A DNA stretch of 60,000 bases, taken from the NCBI RefSeq assembly GCF_963678635.1, contig NC_087070.1:35717109-35777108 (forward strand), written 5' to 3'. Below are positions 10,567 through 21,074 of the stretch, one piece after another. The notes beneath the pieces were generated by a model, which searched no databases, was not told where the DNA came from, and was given only the letters and a program-made list of their open reading frames with translations. A program made the translations under genes and the position numbers. How positions within the stretch are numbered: the stretch's first letter is position 1; the number at the start of each line of letters is the position of its first letter. This DNA comes from Symsagittifera roscoffensis (Eukaryota > Xenacoelomorpha > Acoela > Convolutidae).

Positions 10567-10572
10567 AATAAA
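10567..10572 (+). terminator. Possible polyadenylation signal in LTR
   Basis: AATAAA in CTAATAAAAAG, just after the conserved hairpin; the position suits the R region of an LTR. Confidence 0.45.
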
Positions 10573-10868
10573 AAGTAACTGTGCGGATTGTTCCGACCCT
10601 GTTTTTAACGGCGTTCGTGTATTTTGGGTATTTTGAGACCTAAGTTTGGGGACGTTCTTATTTTCTAGAGTGGGGGGGTTTTTTGGTAGTGGCTTTTAAG
10701 CTGTAACGGGTTTTTAGTCTCATGTCGCAAGCGAGCCGAATTGGCTCCGACAGTTTTGAGGTAGAAAAACACGAGAGAGTTCCTGACTCTTGAGCAAATG
10801 GTTATAGGGCCTATTCTTCTTAAGCCTCATATGTGATCGAAGTAGGCGACTGTTACATAGTGTTTTTA

Positions 10869-10881
10869 TGACGCTCCTGGG
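10869..10881 (+). promoter_or_regulatory. Primer-binding-site-like sequence
   Basis: TGACGCTCCTGGG, 11 nt after the LTR end TGTTACA. It corresponds to TGGCGCTCTTGAG at the same distance after the minus-strand LTR end at 7,582. The G-to-A change in TGG would weaken tRNA pairing. Confidence 0.4.
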
Positions 10882-12297
10882 TGTTTTTACGACATCATAC
10901 TACGGAGTCGAACCCACTTGACGCAGCTCATTCTAGAGTACCGGTGGTACGGTTCAGCGGGAACGTGTAAACCTTCCGGTTGTACCGTGATAGCTTTTTA
11001 AGAAAACTCGAGAAAACTTCCTGGTACGCTCTCCTAACGAGGCTTAGCTAACCAAGTAAGGGGGGTAACTAGGGGTACGAAAAAACGAGCAAAAGACAAA
11101 AAGCTAAGCAAAAACCGAAAAAGAACAGAAAAAGGAACAAAAACTATTTAAAAAAATGACAGTGACTTTGACACCAAATTAGTTGGATCAAACCGTTATA
11201 TTAATTAAATAGTATAACCATACTGTTTTTTATAAGACAGATCGTTTCGATCATTTCAGCAATCTGAAAAGGTGCCCGAGTGTGGGGCGTTGTGAAGGGT
11301 TTTCAGATAGCTTGCAACTTAGCTGGACCATTAGGAGACGTGACGGGAACAGGTGACCAGTCGAGTGGGAAAGTGGTTGACAGGGACTTAGCTGGACCAT
11401 TAGGAGACTTGACTGGAACAGGTGACCAGTCGAGTGGGAAAGTGGTTCACAGGGACTTAGCTGGACCATTAGGAGATTTGACTGGAACAGGTGACCAGCC
11501 AAGTTGGAAAGTGGTGCTGGTGATCAGGTGCAGGACAAGTCAAGGAAACAATCAGCACGTAATCAGAGCAACAAGAGAGGACGGGGCGTTCTCAATTTGG
11601 TCAAACGGGTATCGTTAAAATCCACATTACATTATAGAAGATAAGTGTAAAATTGGATCAGCGGAACCCCACTGTTTTGAGGAAGTTTTTACTCAAGCAG
11701 GCCTGGAAACAGGTTCTACGGTTTTCTCTCGAGAGGTTTAGCACCCGGCGCTTAAGGTAAGTTTTGGCTTAAGAGGGGGGCTAAAGAGGGGGAGGTTAGA
11801 AGGGGGGCTGGTTAGGTTAGAGGTTGGTGGTTGTAACGTGTAAAAAGGGGAGACACATTAGAGTAACTAATTGATCGACATCGTCGATTTAGTTACATTA
11901 GATTCATACACGCGTTGATTACAAGAAGCGGATATCCAAATTTAAAATCGAATTAAGGTAGGAACCCTGGTCGGATTGGGAGGGGAGAACGGACATAGAC
12001 CGTTTTTGTGATACCCCATAAGATCGCTAGCAGGGGGGAGGAGAACGCGTGACCATCAGGTACCAGACATTTTTTTGTTGTTGTTGTTCAGATTTTGACG
12101 CTTTTGGTAAAAATGTTTCAATCGGTTTTGGACAACAAGTGATCACAAGACACCTCGAACAAGTTGGGTTTCAATTTGCATCAAAAAGAGAATAAAATAC
12201 AAGGGGGTTGGTAATTCCAACTTTTGGCCAGTAAGATTGGGTTTTTTTGGGAAAATTTTTACTAGAGCTCAAGTGGTGGTACAAGGTACAGTGGTTC
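10882..12297 (+). other. 5' leader of the + strand element
   Basis: No coding region is supported. The stretch holds the 69-bp repeats at 11,318-11,515 and G-rich segments (11,770-11,830). From 11,950 it holds a segment that recurs at about 14,784-15,133, immediately before the second minisatellite array (both contain CCCCATAAGATCGCTAGCAG and a GTT repeat). It is read as untranslated leader RNA between the primer site and gag. Confidence 0.5.
11318..11515 (+). repeat. 69-bp tandem repeat, nearly three copies
   Basis: Units start at 11,318, 11,387 and 11,456 with CTTAGCTGGACCATTAGGAG and contain ACAGGTGACCAG and GGGAAAGTGGT. The exact period is 69 bp (23 codons) and the frame is open, but there is no sign of a surrounding gene. 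Confidence 0.9.
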
Positions 12298-13921
12298 AAG
12301 GCAGTCTTGGGACAGGCAGTCTTGGGACCGGTAGTCTTGGGACAGGCAGTCTTGAGACAGGCAGTCTTGGGACAGGCAGTCTTGGGACAGGCAGTCTTGG
12401 GACAGGCAGTCTTGGGACAGGCAGTCTTGGGACAGGCAGTCTTGGGACAGGCAGTCTTGGGAGAGGCAGTCCTGGGACAGGCAATCTTGGGACAGGCAGT
12501 CTTGGGACAGGCAGTCTTGGGACAGGCAGTCTTGGGACAGGCAGTCTTGGGACAGGCAGTCTTGGCACGGGCAGTCTTGGGACAGGCAGTCCTGGGACAG
12601 GCAGTCTTGGGACAGGCAGTCTTGGGACAGGCAGTCTTGGGACAGGCAGTCTTGGGACAGGCAGTCTTGGGACAGGTAGTCTTGGGACAGGCAGTCTTGG
12701 GACAGGCAGTCTTGGGACAGGCAGTCTTGGGACAGGTAGTCTTGGGACAGGCAGTCTTGGGACAGGCAGTCCTGGGACAGGCAGTCTTGGGACAGGCAGT
12801 CTTGGGACAGGCAGTCTTGGGACAGGCAGTCTTGGGACAGGCAGTCTTGGGACAGGCAGTCTTGGGACAGGCATTCTTGGGACAGGCAGTCCTGGGACAG
12901 GCCGTCTTGGGACAGGCAGTCTTGGGACAGGCAGTCTTGGGACAGGCAGTCTTGGCACGGGCAGTCTTGAGACAGGCAGTCTTGGGACAGGCAGTCTTGG
13001 GACAGGCAGTCCTGGGACAGGCAGTCTTGGGACAGGCAGTCCTGGGACAGGCAGTCTTGGGACAGGCAGTCTTGGGACAGGCAGTCTTGGGACAGGCGGT
13101 CTTGGGACAGGCACTCTTGGGACAGGCACTCTTGGGACAGGCAGTCCTTGGACAGGCAGTCTTGGGACAGGCAGTCTTGGGACAGGCAGTCTTGGGACAG
13201 GCAGTCTTGGCACAGGCAGTCTTGGCACGGGCAGTCTTGGGACAGGCAGTCCTGGGACAGGCAGTCTTGGGACAGGCAGTCTTGGGACAGGCAGTCTTGG
13301 GACAGGCAGTCTTGGGACAGGCAGTCTTGAGATAGGCAGTCTTGGGACAGGCAGTCTTGGGACAGGCAGTCTTGGGACAGGTAGTCTTGGGACAGGCAGT
13401 CTTGGGACAGGCACTCCTGGGACAGGCAGTCTTGAGATAGGCAGTCTTGGGACAGGCAGTCTTGGGACAGGTAGTCTTGGGACAGGCAGTCTTGGGACAG
13501 GCAGTCCTGGGACAGGCAGTCTTGGGACAGGCAGTCTTGGGACAGGCAGTCTTGGGACAGGCAGTCTTGGGACAGGCAGTCTTGAGACAGGCAGTCTTGG
13601 GACAGGCAGTCTTGGGACAGGTAGTATTGGGACAGGTAGTCTTGGGACAGGCAGTCTTGGGACAGGTAGCCTTGGGACAGGCAGTCTTGGGACAGGCAGT
13701 CCTGGGACAGGCAGTCTTGGGACAGGCAGGCTTGGAACAGGCAGTCTTGGGACAGGCAGTCTTGGGACAGGCAGTCTTGGGACAGGCAGTCTTGGGACAG
13801 GCAGTCCTGGGACAGGCAGTCTTGGGACAGGCAGTCTTGGGACAGGCAGTCTTGGGACAGGCAGTCTTGGCACGGGCAGTCTTGAGACATGCAGTCTTGG
13901 GACAGGCAGTCTTGGGACAGG
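12298..13921 (+). repeat. Minisatellite array 1, 15-bp unit, about 108 copies
   Basis: The unit is GGACAGGCAGTCTTG with single-base variants (GGCACGGGCAG, TCCTGGG, GGTAG, TTGAGACAG). There are no length changes over 1.6 kb. Because 15 is a multiple of three and the unit lacks stops, long open frames occur on both strands (for example pentapeptides GTGSL or CPKTA). These I do not regard as genes. The array lies in the leader upstream of gag. Confidence 0.97.
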
Positions 13922-14068
13922 ACCAGAAAGTTTTGGGACAGAACCGTAAAGTCTTGGGACAGTACCAGATAGTCTTGGGACAGTACCAGAAAGTCTTGGG
14001 ACAGTACAGAGAAGTGTTGGGACAGTACCGGGAGGTCTTGAGACGGTACAAAAAGTGGTGTGACGGTA
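13922..14068 (+). repeat. 21-bp degenerate repeats flanking array 1
   Basis: About seven units share the minisatellite core GTCTTGGGACAG but carry TACCAGAAA instead of GCA between cores, giving a 21-bp period that decays toward 14,068. The same border occurs after arrays 2 (to about 16,525) and 3 (to about 18,700). It may be an ancestral repeat from which the 15-bp unit expanded. Confidence 0.8.
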
Positions 14069-14423
14069 CTAAAGGGTCTTAAGATAGGTCGAAATAAGTA
14101 GATCAAAAGCAATAGGACTAGTCGGGACGTCAAATCGCGATAGATCCAATTCTGTTAGGATCACGAATTAGTAAAATTTTAAAAGGGAATAGGAACGTTA
14201 TTTTTTATTATGATTTTTATTATCAGAAATTTTATCCTTAGAATAGAATTTTGTAAATAGCAAGATTGTAAATAGAAATAATTGTAAATAAAAAGCATGA
14301 GACGGAGCAGGGTACCGATAGCTGAAAAAAATAGCTACGGAGTCAAAAACAAAACATAACTCGTCCCAACAAAAAGTGACAACGGTTGGCCCAAGAGTAA
14401 CTAGGAAGAACTTTTCAGTGAGC

Positions 14424-14681
14424 ATGGTCAACACAAGAAGTTCAAAAGAGAATAAGATAAAAGAGGGCGCTGAGGGGAAACAAACGGAACCCGCCATTGA
14501 GATTGACCTAGAAACACACGACCAGAGTGTTGATGATGTGGAGAAGAAGACGACGGAGTCGACACCGATGCCGAATGCAGAGGAACAAAATCAAAAATCG
14601 ATGGAATTCTCACCGATAGACACGGGGGAGGACACGACGTTCAACACGCCAGAAACAGTAGAGGACGAATGTCAAGTATAG
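14424..14681 (+). CDS. gag: Truncated gag N-terminus (duplicate 1)
   Basis: An ORF from ATG at 14,424 encodes MVNTRSSKENKIKEGAEG... with a Lys/Glu-rich, low-complexity N-terminus and ends at 14,681. Copies start at 16,883 and 19,057. Only the last is followed by the rest of gag. Here, at 14,773, just after AGAAGGGCAAAAC, the sequence jumps back to leader sequence. It resembles the N-terminus of minus-strand copy A gag (4,669-4,872). The preceding frame is open from 14,376 but without ATG. Confidence 0.6.
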   Translation: MVNTRSSKENKIKEGAEGKQTEPAIEIDLETHDQSVDDVEKKTTESTPMPNAEEQNQKSMEFSPIDTGEDTTFNTPETVEDECQV

Positions 14682-14783
14682 AAAACTTCATTTACAGAAA
14701 AGATAGCAATGATGGTCGGGATGAAATCGAGAGACATAGTGAAGGAAGAACCGAAAGCCGAGAAGGGCAAAACCTACCCGAGA

Positions 14784-15133
14784 ATTAAGGTAGGTACCCT
14801 GGTCGGATCGGTAGGGGGAACGGACATAGACAGTTTTTGTGATACCCCATAAGATCGCTAGCAGGGGGGAGGAGAACGCGTGGCAATCAGGTACCAGACA
14901 TTTTTTTTGTTGTTGTTGTTCAGATTTTGACGCTTTTGGTAAAAAGGTTTCAATCGGTTTTGGACAAACAGGTGATCACAAGACACCTCGAACAAGTTGG
15001 GTTTCAACTTGCATCAAAAACAGAAATAAATACAAGGGGGTTGATAATTCCAACTTTTGGCCAGTAAGATTGGGTTTTTTTTGGGAAAATTTTTACTAGA
15101 GCTCAAGTGGTGGTACAAGGTACAGTGGTTCAA
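14784..15133 (+). repeat. Duplicated leader segment before array 2
   Basis: Repeats the segment 11,950-12,297 with a few differences, from GAATTAAGGTAGG through the GTT run to GTGGTACAAGGTACAGTGG. It marks the start of a second leader unit produced by tandem duplication. Confidence 0.9.
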
Positions 15134-16380
15134 GGCAGTCTTGGGACAGGCAGTCTTGGGACAGGCAGTCTTGGAACAGGCAGTCTTGAGACAGGCAGTC
15201 TTGGGACAGGCAGTCTTGGGACAGGTAGTCTTGGGACAGGCAGTCTTGGTACAGGCAGTCTTGGGACAGGCAGTCTTGGGACAGGCAGTCTTGGGACAGG
15301 TAGTCTTGGGACAGGCAGTCTTGAGACAGGCAGTCTTGGGACAGGCAGTCTTGGGACAGGCAGTCTTGGGACAGGTGGTCTTGGAACAGGCAGTCTTGGG
15401 AAGGGCAGTCTTGGCACGGGCAGTCTTGAGACAGGCAGTCTTGGGACAGGTAGTCTTGGGACAGGCAGTCTTGGGACAGGCAGTCTTGGGACAGGCAGTC
15501 TTGAGACAGGCAGTCTTGGGACAGGTAGTCTTGGGACAGGCAGTCTTGGGACAGGCAGTGCTGGGACAGGCAGTCTTGGGACAGGCAGTCTTGGGACAGG
15601 CAGTCTTGGGACAGGTAGTCTTGGCACGGGCAGTCTTGGGATAGGCAGTCCTGGGACAGGCAGTCTTGGGACAGGCAGTCTTGCGACAGGCAGTCTTGGG
15701 ACAGGCAGTCTCGGGACAGGCAGTCTTGGGACAGGCAGTCTTGGGACAGGCAGTCTTGGGACAGGAAGTCTTGGGACAGGTAGTCTTGGGACAGGCAGTC
15801 TTGGGACAGGCAGTCTTGGCACGAGCAGTCTTGAGACAGGCAGTCTTGTGACAGGTAGTCTTGGGACAGGTAGTCTTGGGACAGGCAGTCTTGGGACAGG
15901 CAGTCTGGGGACAGGCAGTCTTGAGACAGGCAGTTTTGGACAGGCAGTCTTGGGACATGTAGTCTTGGGACAGGCAGTCTTGGGACAGACAGTCCTGGGA
16001 CAGGCAGTCTTGGGACAGGCAGTCTTGGGACAGGCAGTCCTGGGACAGGCAGTCTTGGGACAGGCAGTCTTGGGACAGGCAGTCTTGGGACAGGTAGTCT
16101 TGGGAGAGGCAGTCTTGGGAGAGGCAGTCTTGGCACGGGCAGTCTTGAGACAGGCAGTCTTGGGACAGGCAGTCTTGGGACAGGCAGTCTTGGGACAGGC
16201 AGTCTTGGCACGGGCAGTCTTGGGACAGGCAGTCCTGGGACAGGCAGTCTTGGGACAGGCAGTCTTGGAACAGGCAGTCTTGGGACAGGCAGTCTTGGGA
16301 CAGGCAGTCTTGGGACATGCAGTCTTGGGACAGGCAGTCTTGGGACAGGCAGTATTGGAGCAGGTAGTCTTGGGACAGGG
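15134..16380 (+). repeat. Minisatellite array 2, about 83 copies
   Basis: Same 15-bp unit as array 1. It contains one 14-bp unit (CAGTTTTGGACAGG, about 15,933) that shifts the phase. It shares many rare variant units, in order, with array 3. It is followed by the degenerate 21-bp border to about 16,525. Confidence 0.97.
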
Positions 16381-16882
16381 CCAGAAAGTCTTGGGACAGA
16401 ACCGGAAAGTCTTTGGACAGTACCAGAAAGTCTTGGGACAGTTTACAGAAGTGTTGAGACAGTTTACAGAAGTGTTGAGACAGTACCGGGAGGTCTTGGG
16501 ACGGTACAAACAAGTGGTGTGACGGTACTAAAGGGTCTTAAGACAGGTCAAAATAACTAGATCAAAAACAATAGGACTATTCGGGACGTCAAATCGCGAT
16601 AGATCCGATTCTGTTAGGATCACGAATTAGTAAAATTTTAAAAGGGAATAGGAACGTTGTTTTTTATTATTATAATTATTATCAGAAATTTTATCCTTAG
16701 AAAAGAATTTTGTAAATAGCAAGATGGTAAATAGAAATAATTGTAAATAAAAAGCATGAGACGGAGCAGGGTACCGATAGCTGAAAAAAATAGCTACGGA
16801 GTCAAAAACAAAACATAACTCGTCCCAACAAAAAGTGACAACGGTTGGCCCAAGAGTAACTAGGAAGAACTTTTCAGTGAGC

Positions 16883-17028
16883 ATGGTCAACACAAGAAGT
16901 TCAAAAGAGAACAAGATAAAAGAGGGCGCTGAGGGGAAACAAACGGAACCCGCCATTGAGATTGACCTAGAAACACACGACCAGAGTGTTGATGAGGTGG
17001 AGAAGAAGACGACAAGGTACAGTGGTTC
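16883..17028 (+). pseudogene. gag: gag N-terminus fused to minisatellite (duplicate 2)
   Basis: MVNTRSS... runs as in the other duplicates to ...DQSVDEVEKKTT and then, at about 17,012, joins the flank of array 3 (AAGGTACAGTGG). The join shares about 2 bp with both parents. The frame continues into the repeat units (residues DRQSW), which is an accident of the rearrangement. Confidence 0.75.
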
Positions 17029-18574
17029 AAGGCAGTCTTGGGACAGGCAGTCTTGGGACAGGCAGTCTTGGAACAGGCAGTCTTGAGACAGGCAGTCTTG
17101 GGACAGGCAGTCTTGGGACAGGTAGTCTTGGGACAGGCAGTCTTGGGACAGGCAGTCCTGGGACAGGCAGTCTTGGGACAGGCAGTCTTGGGACAGGCAG
17201 TCTTGGGACAGGCAGTCTTGGGACAGGCAGTCTTGGGACAGGCAGTCTTGGGACAGGTAGTCTTGGGACAGGCAGTCTTGGGAAGGGCAGTCTTGGCACG
17301 GGCAGTCTTGAGACAGGCAGTCTTGGGACAGGTAGTATTGGGACAGGCAGTCTTGGGACAGGCAGCCTTGGGACAGGCAGTCTTGAGACAGGCAGTCTTG
17401 GGACAGGCAGTCGTGGGACAGGTAGTCTTCGGACAGGCAGTCTTGGGACAGGCAGTCCTGGGACAGGCAGTCTTGGGACAGGCAGTCTTGGGACAGGCAG
17501 TCTTGGGACAGGCAGTCTTGGGACAGGTAGTCTTGGGAGGCAGTCTTGGGACAGGCAGTCTTGGCACGGGCAGTCTTGGGACACGCAGTCCTGGGACAGG
17601 CAGTCTTGGGACAGGCAGTCTTGGGACAGGCAGTCTTGGGACAGGCAGTCTCGGGACAGGCAGTCTTGGGACAGGCAGTCTTGGGAAAGGCAGTCTTGGG
17701 ACAGGTAGTCTTGGGACAGGCAGTCTTGGGACAGGCAGTGTTGGCACGAGCAGTCTTGAGACAGGCAGTCTTGTGACAGGTAGTCTTGGGACAGGTAGTC
17801 TTGGGACAGGCAGTCTTGGGACAGGCAGTCTGGGGACAGGCAGTCTTGAGACAGGCAGTTTTGGACAGGCAGTCTTGGGACATGTAGTCTTGGAATAGGC
17901 AGTCTTGGGACAGACAGTCCTGGGACAGGCAGTCTTGGGACAGGCAGTCTTGGGACAGGCAGTCCTGGGACAGGAAGTCTTGGGACAGGCAGTCTTGGGA
18001 CAGGCAGTCTTGGGACAGGTAGTCTTGGGAGAGGCAGTCTTGGGACAGGCAGTCTTGGCACGGGCAGTCTTGAGACAGGCAGTCTTGGGACAGGCAGTCT
18101 TGGGACAGCAGGTCTTGGGACAGGCAGTCTTGGGACAGGCAGTCTTGGGACAGGCAGTCTTGGGACAGGCAGTCTTGGGACAGGCAGTCTTGGGACAGGC
18201 AGTCTTGGGACAGGCAGTCCTGGGACAGGCAGTCTTGGGACAGGCAGTCTTGGGACAGGCAGTCTTGGGACAAGCAGTCTTGGGACAAGCAGTCGTGGGA
18301 CAGGCAGTCTTGTGACAGGCAATCTTGGGACAGGCAGTCCTGGGACAGGCAGTCTTGGGGCAGGCAGACTTGGGACAGGCAGTCTTGGGACAGGCAGTCT
18401 TGGCACGGGCAGTCTTGGGACAGGCAGTCCTGGGACAGGCAGTCTTGGGACAGGCAATCTTGGGACAGGCAATCTTGGGACAGGCAGTCTTGGGACAGGC
18501 AGTCTTGGGACAGGCAGTCTTGGGACAGGCAGTCTTGGGACATGCAGTATTGGAACAGGTAGTCTTGGGACAGG
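17029..18574 (+). repeat. Minisatellite array 3, about 103 copies
   Basis: Same unit. It has a 13-bp unit near 17,535 and the same 14-bp unit (CAGTTTTGGACAGG, about 17,858) as array 2. It is followed by the 21-bp border to about 18,700 and the intact leader-gag junction. Confidence 0.97.
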
Positions 18575-19056
18575 GCCAGAAAGTCTTGGGACAGAACCGG
18601 AAAGTCTTTGGACAGTACCAGAAAGTCTTGGGACAGTTTACAGAAGTGTTGAGACAGTACCAGGAGGTCTTGGGATGGTACAAACAAGTGGTGTGACGGT
18701 ACTAAAGGGTCTTAAGACAGGTCGAAATAACTAGATCAAAAACAATAGGACTAGTCGGGACGTCAAATCGCGATAGATCCGATTCTGTTAGGATCACGAA
18801 TTAGTAAAATTTTAAAAGGGAATAGGAACGTTGTTTTTTCTTATTATAATTATTATCAGAAATTTTATCCTTAGAAAAGAATTTTGTAAATAGCAAGATT
18901 GTAAATAGAAATAATTGTAAATACAAAGCATGAGACGGAGCAGGGTACCGATAGCTGAAAAAAATAGCTACGGAGTCAAAAACAAAACATAACTCGTCCC
19001 AACAAAAAGTGACAACGGTTGGCCCAAGAGTAACTAGGAAGAACTTTTCAGTGAGC

Positions 19057-20180
19057 ATGGTCAACACAAGAAGTTCAAAAGAGAATAAGATAAAAGAGGG
19101 CGCTGAGGGGAAACAAACGGAACCCGCCATTGAGATTGACCTAGAAACACACGACCAGAGTGTTAATGAGGTGGAGAAGAAGACGACGGAGTCGACACCG
19201 ATGTCGAATGCAGATGAACAAAATCAAAATTCGATGGAATTCTTACCGATAGACACGGGGAGGACACGACGGTCAACACGCCAGAAACAGTAAAGGACGA
19301 ATCCCAATTAAAAAAAAACTTCATTTACAGAAAGGATAGCAATGATGGTCGGGATGAAATCGAGAGACATAGTGACGGAAGAACCGGAAGCCGAGAAGGG
19401 CAAAACATTTGGAACGGTTTCCACGATAACAACAGAGGCGATCCAAGACGATGACTAGTTTAAACAGGGGCAGCAGCCAACAATATGGCCAAAGCTGGCC
19501 ATGAAACAACAACATCTCTTGAACTGGGCAATTTTATTGGCGAAGCTAGACCAGATCGACAAGAAACTAAAGCACAGCGAGGAGGATAGAGAGGTGATAA
19601 AGAAAGAACTAAGATAAAACAAACACGAGTACCCGGACAACTATTTCAATCTGGCGAGGGCGACAGAAGAAAAGCTTCAGCAGAGGTCAGACAAGGTAGA
19701 GGCCACTGACGGAGAGCGAGATAAGAACATCAAAAAAAAAACATGCAAGAAATGAAGCAACGGTATGACGCTGAGAACAGCCAGTTGGGGAGTCTGGAAA
19801 CGAGAATGGACACAAGGAGAAGGTACCAGGCTGAGTTCATGTGCCATACAGGCAAAACTAGATGCCATCTTGAGAAACTCTACATCACAAGATAGGCCGG
19901 CAACGGATCGAACGCAAGGTAACAGAGTTGATTTCGTGGAACCACAACGGAACAAACGGCAGTCAACACCGTTACCATTACCCCGGGATGCAGAGAGCAC
20001 AGCACCGGGGGGAGGGGGGGGCAAGACAATCATGAAAAGTGGAACTGCAAATACGATGAGTGGTCCAGGTGATTCCACGACCTACAATAATGCGGGACCT
20101 GATGCCATGACGTGGGCTAGCACCTGGGAAATGATGAGTATAACACTGGGAGCGTTCACTACGAGAAACACTGAATCGAG
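19057..20180 (+). pseudogene. gag: gag N-terminal region of pol block 1
   Basis: Starts with ATG at 19,057 (MVNTRSSKENKI...). The frame ends at 19,291 and the region continues in pieces (for example 19,765-20,235, with residues MTLRTASWGVWKREW in one frame). It holds a Lys/Glu-rich helical stretch and a G-run of variable length at about 20,009-20,023. In minus-strand copy A this part is also a charged linker. Frame changes are frequent, so this copy would not give a full Gag. Confidence 0.6.
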
Positions 20181-20851
20181 TGAGAGAGGAGGACGCAAGT
20201 CCAGGGAAAACCTTCAAGAAGCCAAAAGAATCTGAGGATGACTCAGACGTATGCATCGATACTTGGGTAGAAGTCATGAGACTACATTTGGAACAGGACA
20301 ACTTGAACGACGAGAGACAAGCCTGCATAGCGATACTCAGCAACTTAGAAGGCACGACGATGAAATGCGTAGTTGCAAAGAAAGAAGAGGAACGCGACAC
20401 AGCGGACAAGATCTTCGAGATATTGTTGAATCGATTCGGGTCAGGCATGAAGGGTCACCAAGCGATGATGAGATTCGAAAAAAGAAGGCAAAGGGACGAT
20501 GAATTAATTGATCGGTTCCTATATGATCTCGAGAGCTTGAGACGAAGGAGTGATCCTGAAGAGTCATCATACAGAAGGAACTTTAGCATCGCCTCGAAGT
20601 TCATCGATGGGGTGAAAAGTGACCACTTGAGAACAATGTTAGCAACGTACTATAAACTGTCGAAAGACAGCGCACCGACTCCAGAAGAGATGAGACAGAA
20701 GTCAAGTGAGTACATGCTAATGAAACCCAAGAAATACTCATATTCGGATAACAGGAACATGCAGGGGCGAGTCAACCACAAAGGTCGTCATGGTTTAAGC
20801 CTAGAGATGACATGGACAAACGTAGATCATGCGCAAACGGGGGTCAGCTGA
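20180..20851 (+). pseudogene. gag: Gag capsid-like domain, block 1
   Basis: Residues VEVMRLHLEQDNLNDERQAC, KIFEILLNRFGSG, MMRFEKRRQRDDELIDRFL and RRNFSIASKFIDGVKSDHLR form an all-helical pattern like the Ty3/gypsy Gag capsid (retrotransposon gag family, major-homology-like segment around the FEKR region). Near-identical copies lie at 23,045-23,716 and 31,371-32,042, and a diverged one at 3,215-3,787 (-). The open frame begins without an ATG and carries on from the piece upstream via a frameshift near 20,180-20,230. Confidence 0.75.
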
Positions 20852-21074
20852 TCATCACGTGGCGGATTGCACAACATACAAACAGGGCATGAAGAGTCTG
20901 GGATATGCGCCCGATGAGGAAGACATGAGAGAGATAGAAGAACACGAGTCCTATAGTGGCTTGATCATCAAGATAGGTGCAAGATGTTTCTTCTGCAGTC
21001 AAGAGGGGCACTTCAGGATTGACTGTCCTTTGTTTTTGGGAGGCAGTCAAGAACCAGAGTCACATCAAGCATAA
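20829..21074 (+). pseudogene. gag: Gag zinc knuckle, block 1
   Basis: Contains CFFCSQEGHFRIDC, a perfect CCHC knuckle (C-x2-C-x4-H-x4-C) that would bind the element's RNA. The frame ends at 21,074. The protease frame overlaps it in a second frame from about 20,977, with the natural continuation after DCPLF at the T-run near 21,033. Confidence 0.8.

Larger units (their letters stand above)
10304..10857 (+). repeat. LTR (554 bp) of the + strand element family
   Basis: Starts TGTCCC after a purine-rich tract and ends TGTTACA, followed 11 nt later by a TG-starting primer-binding-like site. The first 120 bp match the LTR start at 48,457. It contains a cluster of CTYRAGT motifs, a perfect 9-bp-stem hairpin (10,532-10,554) and AATAAA (10,567-10,572). 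It sits between the end of one ORFc and the leader of the next element, so it may be the 3' LTR of a truncated copy and/or the 5' LTR of the copy that follows. Confidence 0.65.

Noticed and set aside
12171-14133. Long ORFs on both strands over minisatellite array 1 (repeating CPKTA, LSQDC, GTGSL, PVPRL)
   Set aside because: A 15-bp unit without stop codons is automatically open in most frames. There is no unique sequence with coding character attached, and strand choice is arbitrary. Same for arrays 2 and 3.
12298-18574. CRISPR array
   Set aside because: Units are contiguous with no unique spacers, and the context is eukaryotic.
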